In this document: in pieces, positions 1 to 11,999 of the stretch
Layout: each line of letters starts with the position of its first letter
Numbering within the stretch: the first letter of the stretch is position 1
DNA from: Botrytis cinerea B05.10
Taxonomy: Eukaryota; Ascomycota; Leotiomycetes; Helotiales; Sclerotiniaceae
Direction: 5' to 3'
Assembly: GCF_000143535.2 (NCBI RefSeq)
Contig: NC_037323.1
Coordinates: forward strand, 2,074,026-2,138,025
DNA: 64,000 bases
The notes under the pieces: generated by a model
Seen by the model: the letters and a program-made list of their open reading frames with translations, nothing else
Databases searched by the model: none
Told to the model about the DNA's origin: nothing
Position numbers and translations under genes: made by a program

Positions 1-553
1 CGGAGGAAGCAAAATGAAACACGAAGCCACGAGAGAAGCCGCCCTTGGAGGAGGAGGGGTGTTAGCGAGGGGATGCCCGGATAATATTTAGGAATGCGGA
101 GTGAGAAGAGGCAAGAAGAAAAAGAGAAAGAAATGGAGTCGGGAAAATTAATAATGATCAGATGAGTGAGAGAGAAGGTATCTAGGAGAAACCCTGGATT
201 GTGTGCAACGGTGATGGTGATCATAATGATGGATAGGGGGAGAGAGTATAAGAGGCAGGGTGTAACACTACTTGATGGCCCTCTGGCGAATTATCCCTCC
301 CGCCAGAAGATTCTAGGATATACGGTTTATGGGACTCTGGATGTATGCACAGAGTTGGGAGCGAGAGCATGTGTTTGCATAACTTTTGTTTTCCGCTTGG
401 TTAGTTGATGTTCGCTCGGATGGGATGTCATGTTACTTATGATTGAATGAGGCGTGGCGGGGTCGGTGAAGGGGGGGATAATCATACATCGTCAATTTGG
501 TCTTTGTGAGTGTTTGGTTTGAATTGGAAGAGGACTATGTGGACGAGAACCAT
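1..553 (-). CDS. Dabb-domain (stress-responsive A/B barrel) protein, 3' end off the window
   Basis: Start ATG is at 553 on the minus strand. Exons are 553-488, 382-272 and 43-1, and the last one runs off the window. Exon 1 encodes MVLVHIVLFQFKPNT, the typical first beta strand of the Dabb fold. Exon 2 carries a cysteine followed by the CIHPESHKPYI-type stretch and the SSGGRDNSPEGHQ segment. Exon 3 begins GGFSRGFVFHFAS, the central strand of the family. Intron 1 has donor GTATGA and a CTAAC branch site. Intron 2 runs from GTAGTG to a CTAAC...AAG end. Dabb proteins are small (about 100-110 residues) dimeric ferredoxin-like proteins, some stress-induced and some acting as cyclases; no specific function can be assigned here. 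The 5' leader is very pyrimidine-rich in the sense direction, with a GAT-type triplet microsatellite near 590-610. Confidence 0.8.
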
Positions 554-3416
554 TGTTGCGGTGGGATTGTAATTTAGATGTAGACTGTGATGGTGATGGT
601 GATGGTGAGGAAGAGGGGGGAGTTTTGGAAGTAGGAAAGGGGATTGGGGGTATGAGTGTATTTCGGGATATTGATATTGATACGTCGGCGCTTTGGAGGG
701 GTTAGTGGAGTTGGGGGATTGGAATAGGATTGGTTGGTGCGAGGAGATTAGTAAGGGGGGATAAAGTGGAGTACCGGTGGGTAGATAAGTATGGTGATGT
801 GACATTTATTTATAGCCGAATTGTTCGCATGTCGAAGGAGGTCGCATGAGATCATTTCGGACGGCTATACAAGAGTAGCTTGGACAGACAGACGTTGGTT
901 GTGCCATGGTTCAAATTGAGATGATTTACAGTCAATTCCCTCCCTGTTTAACTTTGCACAGCACTCACATGATTGATCATTGGTCTTTTCTACCACTGCT
1001 TCCATTACTACAAAGCTTCATTTTATTAGACTTGATCATTTGCGATACCCCTTCTCTTTTGGTTCCATACTCCAACTCTCGGATCCAAACTGGATCTATC
1101 ATCCCATTGCTTCCGAAGTAAATCAAAAATCTAAACAGGTTTGGCGACGTCTGATTCTCACTCGGAAAATTGTCTTTTGATTCCAGCAAATCGTTTTAGG
1201 CTTTCAGTGCAGGCCAATACACTTGTTTTGAATTCAACACACGCAGAGAGCTCTTGTAAGCTTTTACTGAAAGATTTATAATGTTAAGGTGTTCAAGACC
1301 GAGACCTAGAAAATAGAATAGTGTAGCAGCATTTATATGATGATCTACAAAGTAGTCCTCAGATGCTAGATGCACAAATTGAATTCCACGAAAGTTGTGA
1401 ATCGATAGAAATTCTAATTAGGCTTGCACTTGAGATGAGCCGTTTGTATGTTCGGGAGATGGCAATGGTAAACTATCTGAAGGGTACGAGTAATTCAGCC
1501 GCATGGCTTGTTTGTCCAACTTTTGGTAAAAGGTTCAGGATAACAATCGTAACCAAGACAGACTGGGACTACAAATCGGTTGCAATTCAAGATCCACTGA
1601 TAATTGATCAATGTATCAATACAAATTAATATTCGAAATCCTATTTACTAGTGGGTATGAAGCTACAAAAGATATAATATTGAAAGAACATACTTAATAT
1701 ACATAATGAACTCAAAGACATGAACGCCCCCCTCCCCTCCCTCCTCTCCTTTCCTCTTCCACATAACATAAAACGACAATCGATTCACTTTTCTATTCTA
1801 TCAATCTAACCACCTGACAAAATCGCACACAAGCCATCAACTCAAGATTTGTAGTTCTTACCGAAACGTATTTTAATTTTCGACAATGTCGTCATATCTC
1901 ATTTTCCATAATTCGAGGGAGGGTTTCCCAACTCAAGAACATCACCACAGAAAGTCTAGACATTCATAAATTTCCTAGCCGGGTCACCAACAGCAAGCAA
2001 TAGTTGCCATTGTAATCTTACAGAATTGGCACTGGAATGGTCACATAGCTATGATTTGTAGATGTGATGACAATGAGAATGAGAATGAGAATGCTGTAGA
2101 AGAAATTCTGGATTGAAAGCGAGAGTTCACCAAGCAGACGCACTATGCAACTACCACTGCAGGAGAAAGACATGACACGACAGGAGAAAAAAGGGGTGAC
2201 TGAGCAAGCTTTCGAATAAAGTGAAGAGGGGGAATATTGCATAACATCTTATCTTAGCAAGAGGATGTCATGACAGGAAACACGCAAGCAAAAGTTATGC
2301 TCTCTTGTCCCAACCCCCAAAATAGTGCGGACCCTGAAGAATATCATGATATAATAGACACACCAAGGTAAATTAAGCATCACACCCAGCCTCCAGTAAA
2401 CATCTCGCCCAATAATACCCAACTCACATAAGAGCCCCAGATCCTAGAAGCATACCCCAAGATCTCATTTGGATTTATCTTGATCTCAATCGCGGAAACA
2501 TCCCTAGAGTAGCTATCCTGCCATCCTCCAAGCTCGTTGCCATGGTTCATTGACTCCCGACTAAACACGAATATATGGACAACCTAGTATTAAGACCAAT
2601 GTAAATCCACGGTGTCTTCATCAATCATACGGGAAAAAAAGCTGCTTTTATACATTGTATGTGGCATCTAATATTTCTCTTGAACTATCTATGCAGGACG
2701 TAGAGTGTATCCCGATGTGATGGTTTGATAATATGATGCTAATGCCAAAGACAAGATCATGACAACCCTACTCCGAAAGAGTGTGCTTGGATTGGTCTGA
2801 TGGCAGAAAACCGAGTTTGACAAGTGGGAGCCAAAGATATCTCGTAAGAAAAAGGAGCCAGTTGCTCTAATTCAATCCATGGTTCCATAAATAGAAAATG
2901 ATGCAGATAGGACTTGGAAATACCAAAATTGCTAGAAACACCAGAAGTGGATTCCATTTAACCCGAGTCTTCCTATAAGTATGATCAATCGGGTCGTATA
3001 CATTTGAAATCCAATCTGGTCTGAACTTTTATAATTCATTGCTATACTGCGACTATGCAGCATATACTCATTCCCCAATGGATAACTAACTAGGTAGTCT
3101 TTACTACCGATTACATTCATTTCATTTTCCACAAGATGATTGCAGATTCGGCATGATATTTCCATCATTTCCACGTGGTATCTTTATTTCGTCTCAACCC
3201 CTATATGCTAGAGAGACTGGAAGCTACTCATTGTGCGTATGGTCTGAATTCCGCCCTTATAACCAAACGCCAAACTCCATGGACACTTCATGTCCTTTCC
3301 CATTTTCACTCCAGGAATTCGGAACAGTTTACTGCCGAACTTGATACCCCCTTCCAAGTTTCAACTATGGAGATGATCATGCGCAAGAACAGTGATCAAT
3401 GACTCGTCTCTCCATT
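554..3416. other. Intergenic, no supported gene
   Basis: About 2.9 kb between the Dabb gene start and the 3' end of the bHLH gene. Only short, mutually overlapping open frames occur and none resembles a known family. It holds a C-rich run near 1727-1745 and the promoter region of the Dabb gene near 560-900. The part just below 3416 is presumably 3' UTR of the bHLH gene. Confidence 0.5.
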
Positions 3417-4820
3417 TCATCTCCCTTTCGCAGCATCGATCTTGCTCCGTAGGGCTTGATTTCCTTGCATTAACTCCTCCAACCAATCCGCCGTCATTAC
3501 CAAGATCGCACTCTTGCTGAACCCACCACCCCTTAATCCTGGTACCAATTCCCCTAAATCCTCAAATCCTTCTCGAATTAAAGTCCTTCGTTTTTGTTCA
3601 CTCTTGATATGATTTTCTCTCTTTTGATCTTCTGTTAAATTTTCTCTGGTGGATTTCGCCGCAGCCGAAGAAGATTTTCGTCGTTTGTGACCTGCTTCCG
3701 ATGGTCCCGGGGAGCTTCCACTAATTTTTACCACGGATTTCCTCTTTCTCCTACCATCGACTTTAGGCTGTGGTTCCTCATCATCTTCTCCGGCATCTTC
3801 AACTGGACTAAATTTACTCTTCCGTCGCTTCTTTGGTGGTTCCGTGTCTTCTTCTTTGACAACCCCCGAGCTTTGCCGTCGTTGTGTTGGTATGTTCTTT
3901 TGCATTATTGGACTATTCGGTCTCGTATTTTCTGCACTACTTTCCGCACATAGAGCTACCCCAATAAATCCATCGAGCGTCTGTAATCTTTGTCGTTCCG
4001 ATTCCTCAACTTTTGCTGCATTTGGTGGTGGAACGAATCCTTGTGGTGATCCAAATCCTGCATCAGAACCCCATCTTATATCGACTTTTTGAGGAACTGG
4101 TTTTGGCCTTCTCATTAAATCTGGGCCGGCATGATTCGGTCCAAACATCATTTCGGTATATAAAGTATCGCGCATAAATCCATCTCGAGGTCTATCCAGT
4201 CCTGATATTGAAGTAGGATAATGTGACATGGATTGTGGTCTGATGTGATGATTCCCCGGATGCGATGGCAAGCCATGATTTCCAAACAAAGTTTCACTGC
4301 TTAAACTATGCGAACGGGCATTTGAACCATTTTGTAACACGGTAGCAGCTGCTAGAACATCTGCGGATTCAGTCGAAGGTGGCAAATGTGACACAGATGG
4401 TTGAGATAGTGGTGGGTGCATTCCGGTATTCCTATCGCCGAAATTCGAGGACATTTGATTTAGAAGTTGAGGTTGTTGATCAAAAGTAACCCTCGTCCCC
4501 ATGAAAGCCGGGGGTAATTCTTCCCACCCCCCTCCAAGTTCCCCCCCATCCTGTGTATTTGGGAAGAAGTCGTAATTAAAATGATCAGAGCTTACTCCGT
4601 CAAAGAAAGTATCGAGAAGGTTGGATTCGCTATCGTCGAGTAATGGAGGACCTGGTGCTGGAGCTGTCGGTGACGGGAAAGGAAAAGTGGAATGTGAATC
4701 AAATGCATCTGACCCATGACATTAGCACGTATATTTTGTACTCCGGTAAATGTTGATGGGGATAAAGAGATACTCACAGCCAAATGGCATGTCAAGGTCG
4801 GGTGGCTTCGACGAACCCAT
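3417..4820 (-). CDS. bHLH transcription factor, 444 aa
   Basis: Two exons, 4820-4778 and 4708-3417, give 444 codons plus stop. The intron has donor GTGAGT, a CTAAT branch site and a CAG acceptor. Exon 1 encodes MGSSKPPDLDMPFG and joins in phase to an acidic, proline-rich N-terminal region, as expected of an activation domain. A basic KKRRKSK-type stretch and a KRRKSS stretch around residues 300-360 look like nuclear localisation signals. The basic helix-loop-helix domain is at the C-terminus, about residues 379-440. Its basic region NHIKSEQKRR has the His, Glu and Arg arrangement that reads CACGTG-type E-boxes, and the loop contains PGLRGGG. There is no leucine zipper after helix 2 beyond a short basic tail. 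By family it is a nuclear DNA-binding regulator; which pathway it controls cannot be read from the sequence. An in-frame ATG at 4502 would lose the acidic region, so the spliced start is preferred. Confidence 0.88.
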
Positions 4821-5732
4821 ATTAAGACGTTGAATCGCAAGCATGAGTGCCAAAAAGAAATTAACGGAAAAAGAAAATTCGTGAGAGGAGTTCCCAGGGA
4901 AGCTATTGAGGATGTAGAGTATCGACCATTGAGTATCGGGGATTCCAGTATCAAGTATGTACAAAATGATAGATTTTTTGCGATTCGGCGTTACTCGATA
5001 GCTGTGTGACCGATAGCTCAACGATGTCTTCCGTGTGATATTTACTTCGTCGAGAAAGTTACTCCTCGTGCTCGTGGATGGGTTCCAGCTTGGGTTGAAA
5101 GAGATGGGGAAGAAATCAATGTACGTGAGTTGACCAAGGTTGGGAAGATTCTGATCACTCCTCCATAATCCTCGTTCGAAAGGAAGAAGGAACAAATGTT
5201 GGGGGGGGACATGAAATGGAATGAATGTATTATGCCTTAAATATCATTAGGTTGTTTAATAAGTATATTTTTAAATGAAGAATCAAAGAAAGATGGATGG
5301 ATATCTGGAGAGCGCGAGAGTGTTGGGAAAGCTTTCCTTATTGGCCTGGTGGTGGGGAACAGACCAATAATCGAATTTTGGGCGACAAGCTTGGGTAGAT
5401 TATGAGGGGAGTTCCGGGGGGGCTAATCCTTTCCAGGTTTCTCTTTGGGGTAAGGAAAGAAAGGGTCCAAGAAGAGAGCTCGCGTTCTCGGCTTGAATTT
5501 CCTTGGGAGAGAGGGAGAGGGGAGAGGGGAGAGGGGAGAGGAGAGAGAGGTGACAAGGTGATAGACAAGTTGAGCAAGTAAATCTATAAACGGACAGTGC
5601 AACTTTTAGATTCACAAGTTTACGGGCGACTAGGAGATGTTCTTTTTATACACTTGGATTAAATATAGCGGTAATTATGGGTAACATCGGATATACATGT
5701 CTCATACAGACAGACAGAGATTCATCTCTAGA

Positions 5733-5812
5733 TACATCTCTATACATCTCTATACATCTCTATACATCTCTATACATCTATATATATACATCTATATACA
5801 TCTATATACATC
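5733..5812. repeat. Microsatellite, TACATCTCTA-type decamer
   Basis: About five head-to-tail copies of a 10-bp unit (tacatctcta), grading into a TATATACATC variant towards the right. Simple slippage-type repeat upstream of the bHLH gene. Confidence 0.9.
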
Positions 5813-6923
5813 CTCGATTTGAATACGAAGCGAGGGATCGGTAGCTACTTGAGTATCTGCATCTCGAATTCGTAGAATTCTTGTTTCCGGAAATTTCTCA
5901 CGGGCGCCAAGCTGATGGTTACCGTTGAAGTGAAGTGAAGTCAGGTTAAATGAAGTCAAATCCAGTCGGAAGATTTAGGACTACTCTGGGACTCTACAAA
6001 TGTTACGTATAGATATCGTATGACGGGCCGTTCGAGGCTCGACGTGCGATGTAATTAATTTTTTAGTTCTTGTTGGTGTTGATGATCTTCTGGATGTTCA
6101 TGCCGTTGATCAAGCCGTCCGCCGTCCACCGTCGTTCCCTAGGATTACAGGACTGGGACTCGGACTGGGATGATGATTGAATGAAGGCTTCAATTGGGAC
6201 AAGGGAGAAGGGAGAAGGGTCGTGGAACAATCACATGCCAATTTACAGAGTCACTTATAAAACTCTTTTTTTTTCTTCTTTTCTCTTTTTCTTTCCGACT
6301 GTGCCCTTAGTCCTTAGTCCTCACGACCAAGGTGCGCCCGGTCCTTTTCCAACGTACACTAATATAATGAGGGGCCGTTTTACCTAGGTTCCTACTAGTC
6401 CCCCTCGGATTAATGTGATGTAAAGCGGCATCTCGTTCGTCACGCCGTGGTAAGTACGAAGTACAGGATACATATGTGCCTACGCCTGTGGGAATGGATG
6501 TCGGTACATGCCGTCCGTACAGGTGAACCAGGTAAAGAGTGATGAGCGCCCGTGGAATTAAATGTGAAATGTGAGAGTGGGAGTGAGAGTGAAGTGTGAA
6601 GTGTGAAAGGAAGTGAGAGTGAGGTGTGATGAAATAACAAGACGCCTAGTCTCAATCCATCAATGGGAAAGACGCGTGACCTTGGATTGGAGAAGCTAGA
6701 GACAGAGTATCTCGAGTATGAGACATTCTCATCAAGACAATCTCATCTAGACATTCTCATCTATACCCATACCTCCCTCCCGAGCGCCAACCTAGCACGT
6801 GCAATTATCTTTCAAGTACCTAGGTACAGACTCAATCGAGTATACACTTCTCCTCACCATATCATTCATCAATATCACTCGACGACTCTACACAGTATCT
6901 CGTCTGGAAAATTCACATCATAC

Positions 6924-7014
6924 ATCATTCGTCATTCGTCATCCATCATCCATCATCCATTGCCCATTGCCCATTGCCCATTGCCCATCGTCTATCGTCT
7001 ATCGTCTATCGCCC
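6924..7014. repeat. Compound microsatellite (CATC / TTGCCCA / TCTATCG units)
   Basis: Three successive short tandem arrays: CATT/CATC-type units, then four copies of ttgccca, then three copies of tctatcg. Open reading frames over this stretch are an artefact of the repeat. Confidence 0.9.
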
Positions 7015-8085
7015 ACCGCATCCCACTCACATCGACTCACTACATCGACTCCTACTCCTCCGCCACCCTTCAACCACTTTCCGTACCATCGTACCTTGCA
7101 TCAATGACCCCTCCCTCATTCGGCTTCTTTTGTACAACACCACACATGACTCTCGTTGCGAATTGATCATCATTACTTGCAGGAATCAAATCCTGACCTC
7201 ACCTCACCTCGCCTCCTCTCCACCCCTCCGTCCCTCCCTTGAAAACAATTATACCTGGGTCCACTACACATCTCAATCTCTACCATTTCCGAGCCGACAT
7301 CAGGAATTCAGCCGTCTCGGCTTCCCAACTCCCAATCTCGGTATCAACCCTGTTTCTTCACATAAAAGTTGCATATTTCTCCATGTGGCGTTCTTCATCC
7401 CAAGTTCCAACTTCGGTACCAAGCAAGCAAGTCAACGAATGCATCAAATTCCACACTTCAATCCTGCAGTGAAACAATCAAAGACATCCCAACGTCTTAT
7501 CATCACCACGATCTAAACGTGTCAATCAGTCATCCAATCTTCACCATAGTTGTGTATTCTTAATTTTTAATCCTCTGGTACCACCGTACCTTTGACTTTC
7601 ATTGTTCTTTCGTCAAATTCCCTGAATCTTTTCGCGCCGAGGTCAAAATTGCTACGGCACGGGGTTTTTACCTTCTCCATCTTCCTCCGCATTTTCATCA
7701 AAACATCATTCCGGGGGTGAATACCTAAAACGGATGTACCCCCCTCGATTGGGTTAACTCATTCAATTCAGCCAGGTATGATGTCCCCCCTCGAGCCCCT
7801 CTATATATGTATCATGATCGAGTCGGCCCATCTGCATTCAAGTAACATTGCAGCTGTAATGTCACCTTATCCTGTCGGTAAATACCTCTTTTGACAAGAC
7901 ATCGCAAGGCTAACCATATGTCTTCTAACCCAAGCTCTCTCTGAACCTTGTTTATATCATCTGATGATATAATTTATTCCTTTACGGCGATTGCAGATTT
8001 AGTGTCTGCTTCCTGGGATAGTAATGCTGATCTTTGATAGCCACACAGGTAGAGACTTTGATGCCCAAAGACTATTGACTACAAA

Positions 8086-9837
8086 ATGCAAAAATTACCA
8101 TTGAGGAAGCCATATCAAAGTTTGGATAGAGCAATTCCGCTAATACTGCGACCGCTATTTCGAGCCTACATCTTAGGTTATGCATCAAGTGCGGGACCAA
8201 GATTATTAACCCTTTTTTTGGTTCACTTGAGTCGACATCGGAAGAATATTGATCCAAAACCCGAAGGTGAAGATTATTTTTGGAGTTCATTAGTTGGAAT
8301 TTTGAAAGGGGGTCTAGAGATACAAAGGTTTCCAACGTTTTGTGCGGCGCTGGTTGGAGGCAGTACTTTATTACAGGCACGTGAGAGTTGGTCATGATGA
8401 ATGATGAGGACGATGCTGACTGTCGATCTAGATTCCTTTACGGGAACTCTTTGAGAGGTTATTGGGAAATCTATCTGTGGTCACTCAGCTAAGGTTTGTT
8501 GGATTTCTATAATGTGAAATGTGTCTCGCCAATTTTGAGTCAGAGGAAGAATGGGCTCAGCATCGAATACTGCACATTAGATCCTAACCATTCCCACTTC
8601 CCATCTATATTATTTTGGCGGTGCAATTCATTTTCGAATCTCCATGCTGATATAAAGTCACCTAGGCTCACTCGCTATCTCTCAACCTTCATATCAGCTT
8701 ACTTCAGTCTCAAATTACTTCAATCCCGTCCAAGTAAAACCTTCACTGAAGATCTAGCATTTGAAACCAAAAATGGTATCGAATTACGGCCTACTAGGTT
8801 CGCGGGAAGAACTCTAGACTTGACGTTATTTTCTTTTACTCGAGCTGTTGATTGCATAGTTGGGGAATTATGGGCTAGGAGGAAGAGCCGGCGACAAGCT
8901 TCTGGCAGGTGGTCGAGGGTAAGTTTTCCAACACTCAAATTGTTTTTAAAAACACTTCTGACTTGGATATTAGGTAGACAGAACAATCTCATCCCTCACA
9001 GACCCAACTTTGTTCGCCACATCTTGTGCTTTAACAATGTGGGCTTTCATTTACACACCCGCTCGTCTTCCTAGCGCCTACAACAAATGGATCAAATCCG
9101 CTGCTCAAGTGGATTCTCGTCTGCTAAAAGCTCTCCGCTATTGTCGTTATGGTGAACTGAAATATGGAGTCGAAACAGGTCAAGCACATCTCCTGGGAGA
9201 TATGTGCAAAGATTATGGTTTACCGGAAGAGTATGGGGACCCTACAAAATCCATTCCATTCCCATGTGAATTAGTCCACATGGGTGCTGGTCCAAGCTGT
9301 GAATTTCATGCGGTGTCTAGATTTTATAAATCTTTTATTTGGTCTGCTTCAATGTATTTGCCACTAAACTTGGCACTTATTTTCCGTAACCCCAAAATTT
9401 CGAAAAAAGCTCTTACTCATGCCCTCAAATCATCAGCTCGATCTTCCGCTTTTCTATCCAGTTTCATAACACTTTTCTACTATGGTATCTGTCTGACTCG
9501 TACGAAATTTGGTCCTTATATTCTTGGTACATCTCCCCACGCCTGTCAAGCCATCGATTCAGGATATTGTATAGGAACCGGATGTTGGATGTGTGGATGG
9601 AGTGTACTGATAGAAAATGCAAAGCGGAGGGAAGAAATGGGATTATTCGTAGCACCGAGAGCACTAGCTACGCTTCTCCCAAGGAGGTATAGATGGGAGG
9701 AGCAGTGGATTGAGAGGGCAGTTTTTGCTTGGGGGACGGCGGTTGTCTTTACGTGTGTGGGAGAGAATAGAAATGGAATTAGGGGAGTTCTGGGAAAGGT
9801 TGTGGGTGGGGTTTTACATTCTGGAGGTGGCTTTTAG
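8086..9837 (+). CDS. TMEM135 / Tim17-like integral membrane protein, 489 aa
   Basis: Four exons, 8086-8376, 8432-8493, 8666-8918 and 8974-9837, total 490 codons with stop. Exon junctions restore continuous family-like protein (LLQ/IPLRELFERLL; R/LTRYLSTFISAYFSLKLL; GRWSR/VDRTISSL). The protein has several hydrophobic segments, and a middle section (PCELVHMGAGPSCEFHAVSRF, then a membrane segment with YLPLNLAL) resembles the cysteine-rich TMEM135 region. TMEM135 relatives are peroxisomal or mitochondrial membrane proteins linked to lipid and organelle dynamics; localisation here is inference. Intron 1 appears to use a GC donor: splicing at the nearby GTGAGA would run into a stop, whereas CAG/GCACGT keeps the frame. 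Introns 1-3 have CTGAC or CTGAT branch sites. An extra upstream exon cannot be excluded. Confidence 0.8.
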
Positions 9838-11252
9838 GCAGGGAGTTCGATTTCGATGGGGCATCACGGCGTTTGTGGCATACTTGTGATAGGCTGAAGG
9901 TTCGACATTATATAGTGCCCCTTCAAAACTCCATTTGAATGTTTTCGCCATTCGAGACATGAGTGTGACTTGACTTTACATGACTTGTGGGATGGCAGTA
10001 ATACCCAGCGCTGGGTGTCGGTGAACAATGGTTTGAAAGTTCTAGCCATGGAACGCTTTTGCTGTAATAAGTTCGGGATTTCCTTGGCTCGAGATTTTCG
10101 TAGTTTCAACAGCAATGTGATGGTAGTCTTCGAAACTTTGGTCTTTTGACTTTGGGCAAGGCAAGAAAGAAGTTGTTCGATTAATATGTAAAACAAATTG
10201 ATTAATAAGTGAAAAGGCTACTAGTTGCTAGGTTCTTGATGAAAAGTATCATCATTTCGAGTAAAGAGCGAGCTAGTTGCTCATATTTGACTTTGAAACC
10301 CAAAAAAAGTTAGAATATGCTCCGTGATTTCGGTGAGATGGCTAGCTGCATACAATAAGCCTCATCCGTTTACGCGACTATACTTTGCGAGCGTCTTCCA
10401 GCTAAATAAAAACACTAGATGCTCATTCAAAGTTTTCATTCGGAATAGATTTGGTGTTTGGCCCTGAGGAGCAAAGATGGCTCGAACACATAAATCAACC
10501 CCCCCCCCCCTTACCATTTTAGAACGATCTTCAGTTCCTCACTCCATCCGGGTTACATTTCGTTTTTCCACGTAGCAAGATGTTGACTTGCGAAATCTCC
10601 CAAGGAAAGAGGTTCTGGCTTAGTCACCTAGCATGGCCTATACATTCCAGTAAGATCTCTATTTAAGAATGCAATAGCATTAGTGATATATTAATATTGG
10701 TCAAGGTCTTACAAATAGTCAGTTCCATCATGTCAGCTCCAGTATTATAGTCTCTCAGGGGCACGATCGGAAAGCATTTGCTGTCCCGCCGAACGTTATT
10801 TCAAGAAAGTAATTTATGAGCTTGGTACCATCGAAAGAGGAAGTTTGAAGAGATCCGCTCTTCAATTTGTATCTCCGAGAGTTGGAAGACGTGTGTAGTC
10901 GGATCTAGGAAATAATCCCTGACTTACAACCCCCCTATAGACCATGCCGTGCTTGCTATAATTTCCGCAAACAACACCATCATGGTCTCATTTCTTCTGA
11001 AAAATATCTGAAAAATTCCAAGTCCGTATGTAAATTTCCAGTCGAATGAAACTAGGTTATCATCATTAAATGGGAACTATAAGAGAACAGCCAGTGAATA
11101 ATGCCAGGCAGATGGATATTTATATTTGTAAATCGCATTATGAGACTCTCTCAGCATCATCCTCAGACTTTCAGAATACTCGAAAACATAAATCTTTTCA
11201 GACCATTCAAAAGTCAAAGAACACCCAATATCTTCAATTAAACTCATCAGAC
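9838..11252. other. Intergenic, no supported gene
   Basis: 3' flank of the TMEM135-like gene and upstream region of the small cysteine-rich gene. It contains a run of ten or more C residues near 10501. No frame looks coding. Confidence 0.5.
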
Positions 11253-11474
11253 ATGTCAGGTTACCAAGAACAATGCAACTACTGTGACTACGAGGTAGTC
11301 AAGTGTTGCTGCTGCGGCGGATTAAGCCATCAATTCATCGGAAATCCATGCAACGATTGCGCATCTGGACGTACAACCCCCTCCTGGAACGGACAAGACC
11401 CCAGATGGATTGAGTTTTGCGAACAATGCTTACGTAACAGCCAATATTCTCAAGTGCAGCTCCATCGGAGGTAA
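11253..11474 (+). CDS. Small cysteine-rich protein, 73 aa, unknown
   Basis: The ORF from ATG 11253 encodes a 73-residue acidic-to-neutral protein beginning MSGYQEQCNYC. Cysteines occur as CxxC (CNYC), a run of four (KCCCCGG), CxxC (CNDC) and CxxC (CEQC). This is a spacing typical of zinc-binding treble-clef or ribbon folds rather than of a secreted disulfide protein, and there is no signal peptide. The frame is open further upstream to 11070, but the cysteine region starts after this methionine. The last codons (CGG AGG TAA) overlap a possible donor GTAAGG, so the C-terminus could be extended by splicing. The only nearby acceptor would make a 38-bp intron without a branch site, so the unspliced end is kept. 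I do not recognise the family. Confidence 0.45.
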   Translation: MSGYQEQCNYCDYEVVKCCCCGGLSHQFIGNPCNDCASGRTTPSWNGQDPRWIEFCEQCLRNSQYSQVQLHRR

Positions 11475-11999
11475 GGTCATATCTTCATTCTTTTCTTTGT
11501 TCTTTTAGTTTGAGTGATGAGTAAGATTGGGTACTGCAAACCTCAGAAAACTTTCAAAATGTCAAAAACGACTTTTCCATTAACGAGATGTTGGTCGGGA
11601 GTTGGGCGTGAAAAAAAAATCAATCTAGAAAGTCGTTCCTAGAATGAAATAATAAAAAATGTTTTATATTCAATAAATTTCGGATCTTGAAATATAACCA
11701 AATAACTAAAACAAATTTCTTACAACATCTTTTTGTCTTTACTCAATATATCTGATGAGAATAAATTAAATTGATTTTAAACTTTTTACCCCTTTTGTAA
11801 ACGAACCGATTATTTCTATGCGACTTTGTTTCTCGTTACTCATTTTTTCTTTCTTTCCTTGGACTATTACATTCGTTGTGTTTTTGATACAATTGAAGTA
11901 TCGTAAGGGTTTAAAAGAATTAGAACATCTAATCTATCGATTAAACTAAATCTCACCATATTTCGATAATTATTGATTTCATAGTTAACGGATTATCAT
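11475..11999. other. Convergent intergenic region, AT-rich
   Basis: About 0.5 kb of AT-rich DNA between the 3' ends of the small cysteine-rich gene (+) and the O-methyltransferase gene (-). Nothing beyond likely 3' UTRs is seen. Confidence 0.5.

Larger units (their letters stand above)
4821..8085. other. Long intergenic region between divergent genes, with simple repeats
   Basis: About 3.3 kb without a convincing gene, separating the start of the bHLH gene (-) from the TMEM135-like gene (+). It contains purine-rich tracts (5500-5550), microsatellites (listed separately), and long pyrimidine-rich leader-like DNA at 6670-7560. Open frames here are compositional and shift through the repeats. 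It probably serves as promoter and 5' UTR for both flanking genes. Confidence 0.45.

Noticed and set aside
166..408. Open frame of 80 codons on the plus strand
   Set aside because: Antisense to exon 2 and introns of the Dabb gene; no family resemblance.
1363..1629. 88-codon plus-strand frame in the first intergenic region
   Set aside because: No recognisable domain, ordinary AT-leaning composition, no supporting neighbours or splice partners.
6663..7563. Several overlapping plus-strand frames, up to 180 codons
   Set aside because: They run through microsatellites and pyrimidine-rich leader DNA in several frames at once, so they are compositional.
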